NCBI GenBank assembly: GCA_030622135.1
Contig: JAUXGL010000034.1
Span: 1-32,054, forward strand
Length of the DNA stretch: 32,054 bases
Direction of reading: 5' to 3'
Origin: Deltaproteobacteria bacterium
GTDB taxonomy: Bacteria > Myxococcota > B64-G9
Part shown: positions 15,417-23,159 of the stretch, one piece after another
Layout of the letters: every line of letters starts with the position of its first letter
Numbering within the stretch: position 1 is the stretch's first letter
Position numbers and translations under genes: made by a program
The notes under the pieces: model-generated
Seen by the model: the letters and a program-made list of their open reading frames with translations, nothing else
The model's database searches: none
What the model was told of the DNA's origin: nothing

Positions 15417-16817
15417 ATGCAAATGCAAATCGAGCACGTCACCGCATTCCTTTACGCGCTGAAACCCAAGGGCATCCGGTTTGGGCTCGAGAATACCCGG
15501 CTCGTTTTAGAAAAGCTGGGTGCTTTCCATCGGCGGCTGAAGGTGGTTCACCTGGCGGGCTCGAACGGCAAGGGCTCCACCGCCGCCTTCCTGGATGCCG
15601 TGCTTCGCCGGGCGGGCCACCGGGTGGGCCTCTATACCTCTCCGCACCTGAACCATTTCCGCGAGCGCTTCCGGATAAACGGTGAGCCGGTGTCCGACTC
15701 CGCGGTTTGCGAAGCCGCGGCCGTGCTGTTTGACCAAGGGCTGGAGGTGGATCCCCAGGAAGTGGTCGATTGGGTGGAGCGGGAAGGCATGCTGGATAAG
15801 ATGGGCAGTGAAACCTGGTACCAACTCCGCGGCGGCGCCAGCGAGTTCACCCGCCTGACCTTCTTCGAATGCACCACGATTCTGGCCGTGCTGCTGTTTG
15901 CCCGGGCCGGACTGGACGTAACCCTGATGGAATGTGGAATGGGTGGGCGCTTGGATGCCACCAACGTGCTCACGCCGGTGGTGTCGGTGATCTCGCCCAT
16001 TCACCTGGAGCACACCGAGTGGCTGGGCGATACCCTGGCGGCCATTGCCGGGGAGAAGGCCGGGATCGTCAAGCCGGGTGTTCCGGTGGTGTGCGCCCGC
16101 CAGGCGGAGGAAGCCTTCCAGGTGATTCGGGATCGCGCCGCCTGTTTGGATGCGCCGCTGTATTCGCTGGGGAAGGATTTCGAAGCCGACGGTGACTGGC
16201 GGAGCGCCCGCTTCGAGGTTGGTGGGCGCACCTTCGGGCCGGTTCGCCTGGGTCTTTCGGGAGCCTACCAGGTTGACAACGCGGCCGTGGCGCTGGGATG
16301 CCTGCCGCATCTTCTAGAGCACGGCATCCGGGTGGATGACCGCGATGTGACCGCGGGCCTTCGTGGGGTGGTGTGGCCGGCCCGTTTCGAACGCTTCGGT
16401 TCTTCGGGTGAGTGGATCCTGGACGCGGCCCACAACCCGGACGGGGCCAGGGCGCTCGCGGGAACGATTCAAGACGTATTCAAGGGCGGTAGGATTCGGT
16501 TGGTGTTCGGAGTTCTTTCAGACAAGCAGGCGGGGAAGATGCTGGATTGTTTGGCTCCCCTGGCTGCCCAGATCGATCTGGTGCGATCCCAAGACTCGCG
16601 GGCGCGGGATCCGGAAACGCTGCTATCGCTGATCCCGGGCCCGGCCCGCGTGCATTCCTCGGTTGCGGCGGCCCTCGGTTGGCTCCGTCAGGATCCAGGC
16701 GAGCCGGTGGTGGTTTGTGGCTCGCTGACGGTGGCCGGAGAAGCCCGCCTGTGGCTGGAACAGGCGGGAGCTTCCCCCTGGTCCGGGCGGGGCGAAGAGG
16801 CTCAGAAATCCGGGTAA
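15417..16817 (+). CDS. folC: Bifunctional folylpolyglutamate synthase/dihydrofolate synthase
   Basis: A 466-residue Mur-ligase-fold enzyme of cytoplasmic folate metabolism that joins glutamate to dihydropteroate and folates using ATP. The P-loop is GSNGKGS (48-54), followed by GLYTSPHLNHFRERFRI, MECGMGGRLDATN (about 171-183), the HLEHTEWLGDTLAAIAGEKA motif with KPG, and the C-terminal-domain signature DAAHNP (336-341). All are typical of FolC. It starts 3 bp after the phosphodiesterase stop, so it probably shares that transcript. It carries an ordinary housekeeping function and gives no sign of a specific link to cAMP. accD, the frequent folC neighbour, is absent. Confidence 0.95.
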   Translation: MQMQIEHVTAFLYALKPKGIRFGLENTRLVLEKLGAFHRRLKVVHLAGSNGKGSTAAFLDAVLRRAGHRVGLYTSPHLNHFRERFRINGEPVSDSAVCEAAAVLFDQGLEVDPQEVVDWVEREGMLDKMGSETWYQLRGGASEFTRLTFFECTTILAVLLFARAGLDVTLMECGMGGRLDATNVLTPVVSVISPIHLEHTEWLGDTLAAIAGEKAGIVKPGVPVVCARQAEEAFQVIRDRAACLDAPLYSLGKDFEADGDWRSARFEVGGRTFGPVRLGLSGAYQVDNAAVALGCLPHLLEHGIRVDDRDVTAGLRGVVWPARFERFGSSGEWILDAAHNPDGARALAGTIQDVFKGGRIRLVFGVLSDKQAGKMLDCLAPLAAQIDLVRSQDSRARDPETLLSLIPGPARVHSSVAAALGWLRQDPGEPVVVCGSLTVAGEARLWLEQAGASPWSGRGEEAQKSG

Positions 16818-16845
16818 TTTAATGTAAATTAAGCTTAATTTAATG
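16815..16845. promoter_or_regulatory. AT-rich block with 10-bp direct repeat and 18-bp palindrome
   Basis: taatttaatg occurs at 16815-16824 and again at 16836-16845, exactly 21 bp apart (two helical turns). Between and overlapping them is the perfect palindrome taaattaagcttaattta (16825-16842). In this GC-rich DNA it stands out and lies upstream of the AMIN gene. It could be an UP-element or a binding site for a regulator or nucleoid protein. Confidence 0.5.
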
Positions 16846-16864
16846 AAAATTATGGTTAAAAAAC

Positions 16865-16894
16865 TTGTTCAGCCCATGAAATTCATGCTACATT
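16865..16894 (+). promoter_or_regulatory. Possible promoter of the AMIN-domain gene
   Basis: TTGTTC (16865-16870), an 18-bp spacer and TACATT (16889-16894), directly downstream of the AT-rich block and about 25 nt before GGAGG and the ATG at 16926. Confidence 0.35.
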
Positions 16895-16925
16895 TCATTC
16901 GGATAAATCTGGTGGAGGTCCAGGC

Positions 16926-18524
16926 ATGGTAGACTCTTTGTTCAGGGCTTCTTCTCATTCTGCTAGAAGCTTCGGAGTGCGTCCAGGGAACGTCGAGTCC
17001 TGCGCGGTTCATTACAGAGGTTTTTGGGCCGTGCGGGGTCAAAGACTTTCTCATGTCGCTTTGATTCTGTTCTTGTCTTTTCTGGCCGGCCCGGTTTCTT
17101 CCAGGACATTGAGCCTGAATCGCATCAACGTTGTTCGCCTCAGCCACCAGGGACAGGCCACCGTAGTAGAGATTGCGGGGGAGCGTGCCCCCAACTTCAC
17201 CACCTTCAAGCAGATGGCCCCCCGGCGGGTGATCGTGGATGTGGCCGAGTGCGATCTTGACGGTGTGCCCCCAAGCATCGCGGGGGACGGGAAGATCGTG
17301 GAGAAGATCACCACCGCGCGGTACGGTCGCGCTCCTAACGTCATGTCGCGGGTGATCATTCGCTTGACGCAGGAGGCCGAGTACAAGGTCACCATTCGTG
17401 GAGGCACCTTGCTGGTTCATTTGGTCCCCGGAGCGGGAGGCCTGCTGGTTTCAGCGGGCGTTCCGGTGGGGCCCGACCGGAAGCTAAGGAAGAAGACGGT
17501 GGTCATGAACACAAGGTCCGTTTCATCGGACGGGGCTGTCATTTCCCGGGACGAGGCGCTCTCCGAAGAGCTTTCCGAATCCCGGGCGTTTCCGCATCGG
17601 GTTCGGTCCCGGGCGATGAAACGCCCGGGGCATCGCCCGGGACAAAAACGGACCTTGTCCCGGGCGCGGGTGGGGAACCTGGGCGCGCCGCAGGAGTCAT
17701 TGCAGGTCGACTCGGTTTCTTTGCCGGATCCGGCCGCGGATGCCGAGTTGGAAGGAGACGAGGCCGAGCCGGACTTGGTGCTGGTCGCCACCCGGACGCC
17801 CGAGCCTTCGCGATCTCCGTTGCACCAGCCCAAGCCGCGGCCCGTTTCGGTCCCGGCGGAGCCGGGCCCGGGGCCGGACACGGAAACAGAATCCGAATCC
17901 ATCCGAAATGTAGCTCCCCCGCCGTCTCCGGCACCCGCGTCCATTGACGCCCTTCGACCGGAGCCGGAAAACTCCGTAGAAGTGAGCATGGCGCAGGAAG
18001 AAGCGGCGGACGAGGTGCCTGTCGAGGTGGTGGAAGAGGTGGAGGAAATCTCGACCCCCGCCGGGGGCGAAGCAGTACCGCCTCCGGTTGCCCCCGGAGA
18101 GGTCGAAGAGCCCCCGCCTCCACCCCTGCCCGAGGAGTACGTGGAGCGAGAGCCGCATGCGCCGGCCGATGAACGCGTGGAGATTTCGTCCGCCATCAAG
18201 AACATGACTTGGGTGGGATTCCAGCAGACCCGGGATTCCTCCCGCGTTTTCATCAAGACCAACGAGCCGGTCAAGTTTCACGTGGTCGAGGAAGGCCGGA
18301 ACCTGATCGTCCTGGAGCTGGAAAACACTCGTGTTCCACTCAGCAACAACACGCGGTTTTTGGACACCCACTTTTTCGATTCGGCGGTCACCATGGTCGT
18401 ACCGCGGGAGATCGAAGGCATCAGCCGCAACGTCCGCGTGGAAATCCAGCTCCGCAACCGTGTCCCCTATACCTCCGGTCAAGAAGGCAACCTGGTCTAC
18501 GTCAACTTCCAGCGCAACCAATAA
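16926..18524 (+). CDS. Periplasmic protein with two AMIN-like domains
   Basis: A 532-residue protein; ATG 16926 has GGAGG 7 nt upstream. A long N-terminal region precedes a hydrophobic export helix (about 44-58, then SRTLSLNRI). Residues about 60-170 resemble an AMIN domain (VVEIAGERAPNFTTFK, APRRVIVDV, then MSRVIIRLTQ). Residues about 196-245 come from a palindromic DNA insert and are unusually basic. A Pro/Glu-rich linker (about 255-415) follows, and a second AMIN-like domain ends the protein (about 420-532: VFIKTNEPVKFHVVEEGRN, LIVLELENT). AMIN domains occur in PilQ and AmiC and mediate periplasmic targeting, probably by binding peptidoglycan. No secretin or amidase domain is present, so it may be an envelope adaptor. 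It is not clearly in an operon. Confidence 0.75.
   Translation: MVDSLFRASSHSARSFGVRPGNVESCAVHYRGFWAVRGQRLSHVALILFLSFLAGPVSSRTLSLNRINVVRLSHQGQATVVEIAGERAPNFTTFKQMAPRRVIVDVAECDLDGVPPSIAGDGKIVEKITTARYGRAPNVMSRVIIRLTQEAEYKVTIRGGTLLVHLVPGAGGLLVSAGVPVGPDRKLRKKTVVMNTRSVSSDGAVISRDEALSEELSESRAFPHRVRSRAMKRPGHRPGQKRTLSRARVGNLGAPQESLQVDSVSLPDPAADAELEGDEAEPDLVLVATRTPEPSRSPLHQPKPRPVSVPAEPGPGPDTETESESIRNVAPPPSPAPASIDALRPEPENSVEVSMAQEEAADEVPVEVVEEVEEISTPAGGEAVPPPVAPGEVEEPPPPPLPEEYVEREPHAPADERVEISSAIKNMTWVGFQQTRDSSRVFIKTNEPVKFHVVEEGRNLIVLELENTRVPLSNNTRFLDTHFFDSAVTMVVPREIEGISRNVRVEIQLRNRVPYTSGQEGNLVYVNFQRNQ
17511..17658. repeat. In-frame palindromic element inside the AMIN gene
   Basis: acaaggtccgttt (17511-17523) and its exact reverse complement (17646-17658) bound 148 bp containing further overlapping dyads: cccgggcgttt (17581-17591) with aaacgcccggg (17619-17629), and cccgggcgatg (17608-17618) with catcgcccggg (17631-17641). 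cccggg occurs five times in and just beside it. The reading frame stays open through it. Confidence 0.7.
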
Positions 18525-18680
18525 TCGTAACCGTTTAGCCACCCAACGCGTATCTTCAATAATTCCGGGCGAAAGCCTAACGCAGGTTTAGGTAACCGGA
18601 GATGAGGGGGATTTGTTGGTCCCTGGCAGCGGGACGACAAAACCCGTCGAGATGGGGTGATGAATAGGCGAAGGGTATAT

Positions 18681-18706
18681 CCCCTTTTCTCAAGGGTTGA
18701 CGGTTG
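18681..18706 (+). repeat. Dispersed intergenic repeat, copy b
   Basis: CCCCTTTTCTCA, then AGGG, then TTGACGGTTG. It matches the first half of copy a (1648-1697, opposite strand) almost base for base. The rest of the 281-bp gap before lptD holds only the promoter candidate at 18769. Confidence 0.5.
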
Positions 18707-18768
18707 TGCCGTCCTGTCTTTAGCCGGGCCGCCCGCGCAGTTCGAGGGTCGACGGATTTTCCATAAGC

Positions 18769-18797
18769 TTGAGCCTTTCCGGTTCCGAACGTATCAT
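18769..18797 (+). promoter_or_regulatory. Sigma70-like promoter of lptD, possibly giving a leaderless mRNA
   Basis: TTGAGC (18769-18774), a 17-bp spacer and TATCAT (18792-18797). A start site about 7 nt downstream would be near 18804, two bases before the ATG at 18806. The gene lacks a good Shine-Dalgarno sequence, which fits. Confidence 0.45.
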
Positions 18798-18805
18798 GAG
18801 CAATA

Positions 18806-21190
18806 ATGGCTAGAAGTGTATTCGTCCTCTTTCTCTTGTTCTCCGCTACGGCCTCGGCCCAGCCCCAGCCCAAGTTCGAGGACTTCACTTACTGGGAATC
18901 CATTTCCGGCCCCCTACGGATCGAGGCCGGCCAACTAGTCACCAAGAACGGCGGCGACCGCCTGTTGTTGAAGGACGGCGTTTTGGTAAAAGGGGGCCGG
19001 TTGACCATCCAGGCCGACTGGATCGAGATCCTGACCAAGAAGCGGCAGGTAACCATGGCGGGGTCGGTGCGGATCATCGAGGATACCTCGGTGTTGCTCT
19101 GCGACCGGCTCGAGCTGGACCGGCGCTCCTCCATTGCGGTCATGCACCGGGCGGTCATCTTGGTCAAGACGGGGGTGAGCGCGGACAAACTCATCGCCTG
19201 CCGGACGGCGTCCGGGTTGGCCGGGGCCGGTTTCAATGCCATGACCTTCGAGGGGGATCGCCTGGTGCGGGAGCCGGAACACTATCAGGTGGAGGGAGCC
19301 CGCTTCACCGCGTGCGACTGCGGCGATGCGGCCCCTTCCTGGGAGATCCGGGCCGCGCGCGCGGAGGTCCTGCCGGGCGAGCGCGCCTGGCTGACCTGGC
19401 CGGTGTTCTACCTGAAGGGGATTCCCGTGTTTGTATTGCCGGCGGCTTACCTGCCTCTGAGCGAGCGCCGGACCGGGCTGCTCTTTCCCCAGGTCAACTA
19501 CTCGGGCCGGGATGGGTTCGTGCTGTCCGAGTCCCTGTTTGTCACTCTGGGAGGCAGCGCCGACACCACCCTCTCCCTGGACTGGTTCGAGGAGCGCGGC
19601 TTTCGCGAACGGCTGGAGATCCGGGCCGTGCCCGGGCGACGCAGCCGGGTGGAGGTGCGCTTGGCCCACATCAAAGACGAGAAGGGCGAGTTTGGGCACC
19701 GGGCCTCGGGCGAGCTACACGCTTGGGTCCGGGGATCCTCCGGGGGATCCCTGCGGGTGGCCGTCCGGCTCTTTTCGGACAGCGATATCAACCGCGACTT
19801 TGTCAGCGATATGACCGGCCGGGCGACGGACGCGGCACCTTCGGCGGTCGTGATCGAGCAGCGCTGGCCCCACGCGGTGCTCGCGCTGGATGCGCTCTAT
19901 TACCAGGACCTGCGGTTTGCCAATGTGGATCTGTTCTCGTCCGAGGCGCATGACACCATCCAGCGCCTCCCGGCCATCTGGTTTCACATCGCGCCGGTCC
20001 GTCTTTTCGACTTCCCGCTCGAGCTGTCTCTTCTGGCCGAGGTGGCCAACCTGTCCTCGTTGTCCGCTGCCTGGCGGGACTGGGGCGTCGACGGAACTCC
20101 GGATGAAAGGGAGCCGAGGTATGCGGGGGCACCGGCGGATCGCGGTGGGGACAACGGCCCCGGCGGGGAAGGGGATGGAATCTTGGGCGCCGGCGAGATC
20201 CGTCGGGCGTCGAGATTCTTGCTGCACCCCGAGCTCCGCTTGCCGCTGTTCTTCGGACAGGTGCTGAACTTGCAGGCTCGCCTGGGCCACCGCCAGGTGG
20301 TTTACCTGCCCCACGGACCGAGGTCACCGGACCCGTCGAGCCGGGGAATCACCTTTGCCGGCGTGAACCTGGGCACCGAGCTGTCGCGGGCGTACGGCGC
20401 TCGCAGCGGCCACACCCTGGCGCCCTGGATACGTCTGGCCGGGGCCGTTTTGAGCTCTGCCTCCGGCGATCCGGCGGTGTACCTGGACGTGCGCGACCGG
20501 CTGATGACCGACGCCTTCCAGTTGCAGGTCGGTCTGGACTCCGGCCTTTACCGGAGCACCGGCGAGCGCGGAGGGTTTAAGAGAGCCTTGCACCTGCGCC
20601 TGATGCAGGCGGTGGATCTGGCGGGCGACCGGCTGGGCCAGGCGGCGGGCTGGGTTCGCGTGGCGGCCCATCCCGCACCAAACGGCACGGCACACATCGC
20701 CGTAACCGCCGGGTTGCGGGCGAGCTACGATTGGGAAGCGGCCAAGCTCGCCGAGGTGGATGCGTCCCTGGGCGTCCGCGATCGGCGGGGTGATTCGGCG
20801 AGCATCACCTATCTGTACATGCCCGCCCACCGCGACGCCGCCGGCCGCCCCCTGCCGCTTTCGGAGCGCACTCAGCGCGAGGAAGGCCTGCTGTTTGGGC
20901 TCGATCCCCTGCCCCTGCGCGCCCTGGGAGAGACCGTGCACGTGATCGAGGGGACCGGCCGTCTGAACGTCGGCCGGGGTCTTTCCCTGCACGCCGGCGC
21001 CAGCCTGGACCTGCGCGAATACGAGCTTTCTTGGTACGGTGGAGGGCTGGCTTACCGTTCCGACTGCCGCTGCTGGGGATTCTCGCTTACCGTGCGCATG
21101 CTGCGGGCGCAGGATTTCCCCGATATCTTCTTCCTGCTGGATCTGGCCTACCTGGGAGCCGCCGGAGTGGGGACGAACACGCGGTTTTAG
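18806..21190 (+). CDS. lptD: LPS-assembly outer-membrane protein LptD
   Basis: A 794-residue protein, the usual LptD length. A signal peptide (about 1-18, ending TASA) is followed by an OstA/LptA-like beta-jellyroll (about 33-170: LLLKDGVLVKGGRLTIQADW, QVTMAGSVRI). The conserved LptD region begins FTACDCGD and SWEIRAARAEV, then FYLKGIPVFVLPAAYLPLSERRTGLLFP, broken here as two adjacent motifs. The barrel fills the rest. The C-terminal Cys motif DCRCW (Cys754, Cys756) corresponds to the CC pair used for the LptD disulfides. With LptE it inserts LPS into the outer leaflet. An extra Asp/Gly-rich loop (about residues 430-465) interrupts the barrel. lptE is not adjacent. Confidence 0.88.
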   Translation: MARSVFVLFLLFSATASAQPQPKFEDFTYWESISGPLRIEAGQLVTKNGGDRLLLKDGVLVKGGRLTIQADWIEILTKKRQVTMAGSVRIIEDTSVLLCDRLELDRRSSIAVMHRAVILVKTGVSADKLIACRTASGLAGAGFNAMTFEGDRLVREPEHYQVEGARFTACDCGDAAPSWEIRAARAEVLPGERAWLTWPVFYLKGIPVFVLPAAYLPLSERRTGLLFPQVNYSGRDGFVLSESLFVTLGGSADTTLSLDWFEERGFRERLEIRAVPGRRSRVEVRLAHIKDEKGEFGHRASGELHAWVRGSSGGSLRVAVRLFSDSDINRDFVSDMTGRATDAAPSAVVIEQRWPHAVLALDALYYQDLRFANVDLFSSEAHDTIQRLPAIWFHIAPVRLFDFPLELSLLAEVANLSSLSAAWRDWGVDGTPDEREPRYAGAPADRGGDNGPGGEGDGILGAGEIRRASRFLLHPELRLPLFFGQVLNLQARLGHRQVVYLPHGPRSPDPSSRGITFAGVNLGTELSRAYGARSGHTLAPWIRLAGAVLSSASGDPAVYLDVRDRLMTDAFQLQVGLDSGLYRSTGERGGFKRALHLRLMQAVDLAGDRLGQAAGWVRVAAHPAPNGTAHIAVTAGLRASYDWEAAKLAEVDASLGVRDRRGDSASITYLYMPAHRDAAGRPLPLSERTQREEGLLFGLDPLPLRALGETVHVIEGTGRLNVGRGLSLHAGASLDLREYELSWYGGGLAYRSDCRCWGFSLTVRMLRAQDFPDIFFLLDLAYLGAAGVGTNTRF

Positions 21191-21199
21191 GCGCCAGCG

Positions 21200-21244
21200 T
21201 TTTTCTGAAGGGTTGACGATTGCCCGGGATTATTGAGAAGTTAC
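21200..21244 (+). repeat. Dispersed intergenic repeat, copy c
   Basis: TTTTTCTGAAGGG, TTGACGATTG, then TTGAGAAGTTACC, ending at the tetR stop codon. It shares both halves with copy a (1648-1697). Confidence 0.5.
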
Positions 21245-21868
21245 CTAGCGTTTGATGATGCCGTGCAGGAAAATCGACACCAGGCTGGCCTTGCAGGCTT
21301 CGTGTTGTTCGCCGTTCTTGGGTTGCAGGGTGCCCAGCAGGTAGCCGGTGAGGATCAGTTCGAGGATGCCGAAGAAGCAGTATGACAAAAACTTTGGCTC
21401 CAGGTCGGTGGCGATGTCGCCTTTCTTCTGGTGGTGGGAGAGGATCTCGGCCAGGCGGGAGAAGGCCTTCTCGAAGGCTTCGATCTTCGGCTCCTTGAGA
21501 AACTTGGAAGACCGGGCGATCTCCATGACCATGACCTGGATGATGTCCGGGGCTAGCTTGTAGGCGTCCAGCATGAAGCTTACGATCAAGAGCAGCTTCT
21601 GGCTCAGATCGTCGGTCTGTTCCTCCACCGTATCGATCACCTTGGTCAACAGGCCCCAGTTATTTTCGAAGATGGTGTGCAGGATCTCCTGCTTGTTCTC
21701 GAAGTAGTGGTACACCAGCCCGTAGGCCACCCCCGCCTCGTCGGCGATGTCGGAGATGCGGGAGCGGTGGAAGCCCTTCTGCGAAAACACCCGGATGGCG
21801 GAGTTGAGGATCAGGCTTTTTTTCTCCTCGGCTGAATATTTCCTTCTCTTTTTTTCAGTCCGCGGCAT
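21245..21868 (-). CDS. TetR/AcrR-family transcriptional regulator
   Basis: A 207-residue protein starting at ATG 21868, preceded by AGGG 6 nt upstream; an in-frame TTG at 21895 lacks such a site. The N-terminus is basic (MPRTEKKRRKYSAEEKK). The TetR helix-turn-helix follows: ILNSAIRVFSQKGFHRSRIS, then DIADEAGVAYGLVYHYFENK, both canonical. The helical C-terminal half is the ligand-binding/dimer domain; it looks somewhat like fatty-acid-responsive TetR proteins, but the ligand cannot be assigned. It is transcribed away from the flp gene, so it may repress its own promoter and perhaps the pilus locus. Two inverted repeats in its upstream region are candidate operators. Confidence 0.92.
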   Translation of the reverse strand: MPRTEKKRRKYSAEEKKSLILNSAIRVFSQKGFHRSRISDIADEAGVAYGLVYHYFENKQEILHTIFENNWGLLTKVIDTVEEQTDDLSQKLLLIVSFMLDAYKLAPDIIQVMVMEIARSSKFLKEPKIEAFEKAFSRLAEILSHHQKKGDIATDLEPKFLSYCFFGILELILTGYLLGTLQPKNGEQHEACKASLVSIFLHGIIKR

Positions 21869-21879
21869 GAAAAGCCCTG

Positions 21880-21899
21880 TTGATTCACGTGTCAATCAA
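21880..21899. promoter_or_regulatory. Candidate TetR operator 1
   Basis: TTGATT-cacgtgtc-AATCAA, 6-bp arms with an 8-bp spacer, directly upstream of the tetR start codon. Confidence 0.35.
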
Positions 21900-21916
21900 A
21901 CGGAGTCTGCACAAGA

Positions 21917-21932
21917 TTGACTCAGGTGTCAA
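21917..21932. promoter_or_regulatory. Candidate TetR operator 2
   Basis: TTGAC-tcaggt-GTCAA, 5-bp arms, 18 bp beyond operator 1 and related to it (both contain a GTGTCAA half-site). Between here and flp only a promoter candidate was seen. Confidence 0.3.
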
Positions 21933-22083
21933 GTGGAAAGCCGAACTTGATCGGCAGGCCGGCCGCCGCTATCATCTGAGTCGTGTTGGAGGAGAACACC
22001 AACATCACCGTTCTGCACGCCAACGCAGGAATTCTTTATCATTTTTAGCCGATATACCGAGTAGTTAGGCGCCCATCCGTCAC

Positions 22084-22111
22084 TTGACCGATTGCCCCGG
22101 CCGGGTATTTT
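22084..22111 (+). promoter_or_regulatory. Possible promoter of flp
   Basis: TTGACC (22084-22089), a 16-bp spacer and TATTTT (22106-22111), giving a leader of about 70 nt. A small dyad gttct-tt-agaac lies in the leader just before the ribosome binding site. Confidence 0.4.
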
Positions 22112-22186
22112 ACGTACAGTTGTCGAGAAGCTGGCAAATTAGGGATATAACCGGTTCTTTAGAACTATTCATGAAAGGAGACGGAC

Positions 22187-22438
22187 ATGTTAGCGAAACT
22201 GAGAGGTCGTAAAGGTCAGGGTATGACCGAGTACATCATTATCGTTGCGCTGATAGCCATTGCCGCCATCGGCGTGGTGTCGCTGTTCGGTGACAACATC
22301 CGCGCGCTCTTCGCCACGTCGGCCGACGCCTTGGCGGGCGACGACGCAATCGGAGACACTGGGGCTGACGTGGCCTCTGATGCGTTAAAAGGGCGCAAGG
22401 GTATGGATGACTTTGCTGATGAAAACGCGCCGCAGTAA
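22187..22438 (+). CDS. flp: Flp/Fap-type pilin (Tad pilus major subunit)
   Basis: An 83-residue prepilin; ATG 22187 has AAGGAG just upstream. The leader MLAKLRGRKG is followed by QGMTEYIIIV: predicted cleavage after Gly10 puts Glu at +5 and Tyr at +6, the Flp signature. A hydrophobic assembly helix runs to about residue 35. The C-terminal half is acidic and Gly/Asp-rich. It would be processed by the CpaA-type peptidase encoded next and polymerised by the CpaF ATPase downstream. A strong terminator after the gene allows higher expression than the assembly genes. Confidence 0.95.
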   Translation: MLAKLRGRKGQGMTEYIIIVALIAIAAIGVVSLFGDNIRALFATSADALAGDDAIGDTGADVASDALKGRKGMDDFADENAPQ

Positions 22439-22471
22439 TAGTAATTGTCTGGTTATCGGTTCTGCGGAGAG

Positions 22472-22503
22472 AAAAGCGGCGTCCTGAGGCGCCGCTTTTT
22501 TTT
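22472..22503 (+). terminator. Rho-independent terminator after flp
   Basis: The 10-bp arms aaaagcggcg (22472-22481) and cgccgctttt (22490-22499) surround an 8-nt loop; the Ts at the end of the right arm run on into a T-tract to 22503. The stem is perfect. Confidence 0.9.
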
Positions 22504-22542
22504 GTTTCCCTCCTCCCTCCGGTTTTGTAACCTGAAGCCGGA

Positions 22543-23082
22543 ATGGACGCACTGGACATCATTCTGGACATCTTGCTGGTCGGCGTGGCCGTGGCCGGGG
22601 GGGTGACCGATCTGCTCAAGCGGAAGATCTACGACTTTGTTACCTATCCCGCCATCGCTCTGGGGCTGATTCTCCGGTTTGGCGGGCACGGGTTCGGCGG
22701 TGTGTTCGATTTGGGCTTGTTGTCGGCCATCTTTGGGGCGGGTTTCTGCGCGCTGGTTTTCGGCGTCTTCTATCTCTGGGGTCGGGGATTCGGTGGAGGG
22801 GATGTGAAGCTCATGACCGCCGTGGGCGCCCTGGGGGGATTCGTTTACTCGCTCTCCTGTGCCATGGCTACCGCAATCGTCGGCGCCGTACTGGCGCTGA
22901 TTTTTCTCGTTGCCTCTAAAAAAGGGCGCGCATCCATGCAACGCCTGTTTAGGCGCGGGCAGGCGGGCGAGGAACGCGCAACGATTCCTTACGGTGTGGC
23001 CATCGCTCTGGGGGTCATATGGGCCGCGTCAATGAAGTACGGCGTTCTCCCGGGGTCAACCCCGGCTGCGTTTCTCTCTTGA
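22543..23082 (+). CDS. cpaA: A24 prepilin peptidase, CpaA/TadV type
   Basis: A 179-residue polytopic inner-membrane aspartic protease. The catalytic aspartates are Asp23 in the TDLLKRKIYDFVTYP motif and Asp87 in GGGDVKLM (the GxGD motif). About five or six hydrophobic helices are present. No N-terminal methyltransferase domain is present, as usual for the short CpaA/TadV enzymes that cut Flp prepilins. It follows the flp terminator by 40 bp, so it relies on read-through or its own promoter. The start has only a weak ribosome-binding sequence. Confidence 0.93.
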   Translation: MDALDIILDILLVGVAVAGGVTDLLKRKIYDFVTYPAIALGLILRFGGHGFGGVFDLGLLSAIFGAGFCALVFGVFYLWGRGFGGGDVKLMTAVGALGGFVYSLSCAMATAIVGAVLALIFLVASKKGRASMQRLFRRGQAGEERATIPYGVAIALGVIWAASMKYGVLPGSTPAAFLS

Positions 23083-23159
23083 CTTGTCGGTTCCCTTGGT
23101 TGATTCTTGCGGAAAATCTAGGGGATAGGTGTTACTTACCTGATTACTGGAGATATTTC

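Noticed and set aside
17417-18274. 285-codon minus-strand open frame opposite the AMIN gene
   Set aside because: The product is Ser/Gly/Thr low complexity, arising from the Pro/Glu linker read backwards.
22131-22150. Sigma54 promoter before flp (TGGCA-like box)
   Set aside because: The TGGCA is not followed at the right distance by a TTGC box, so only the sigma70-like candidate is kept.
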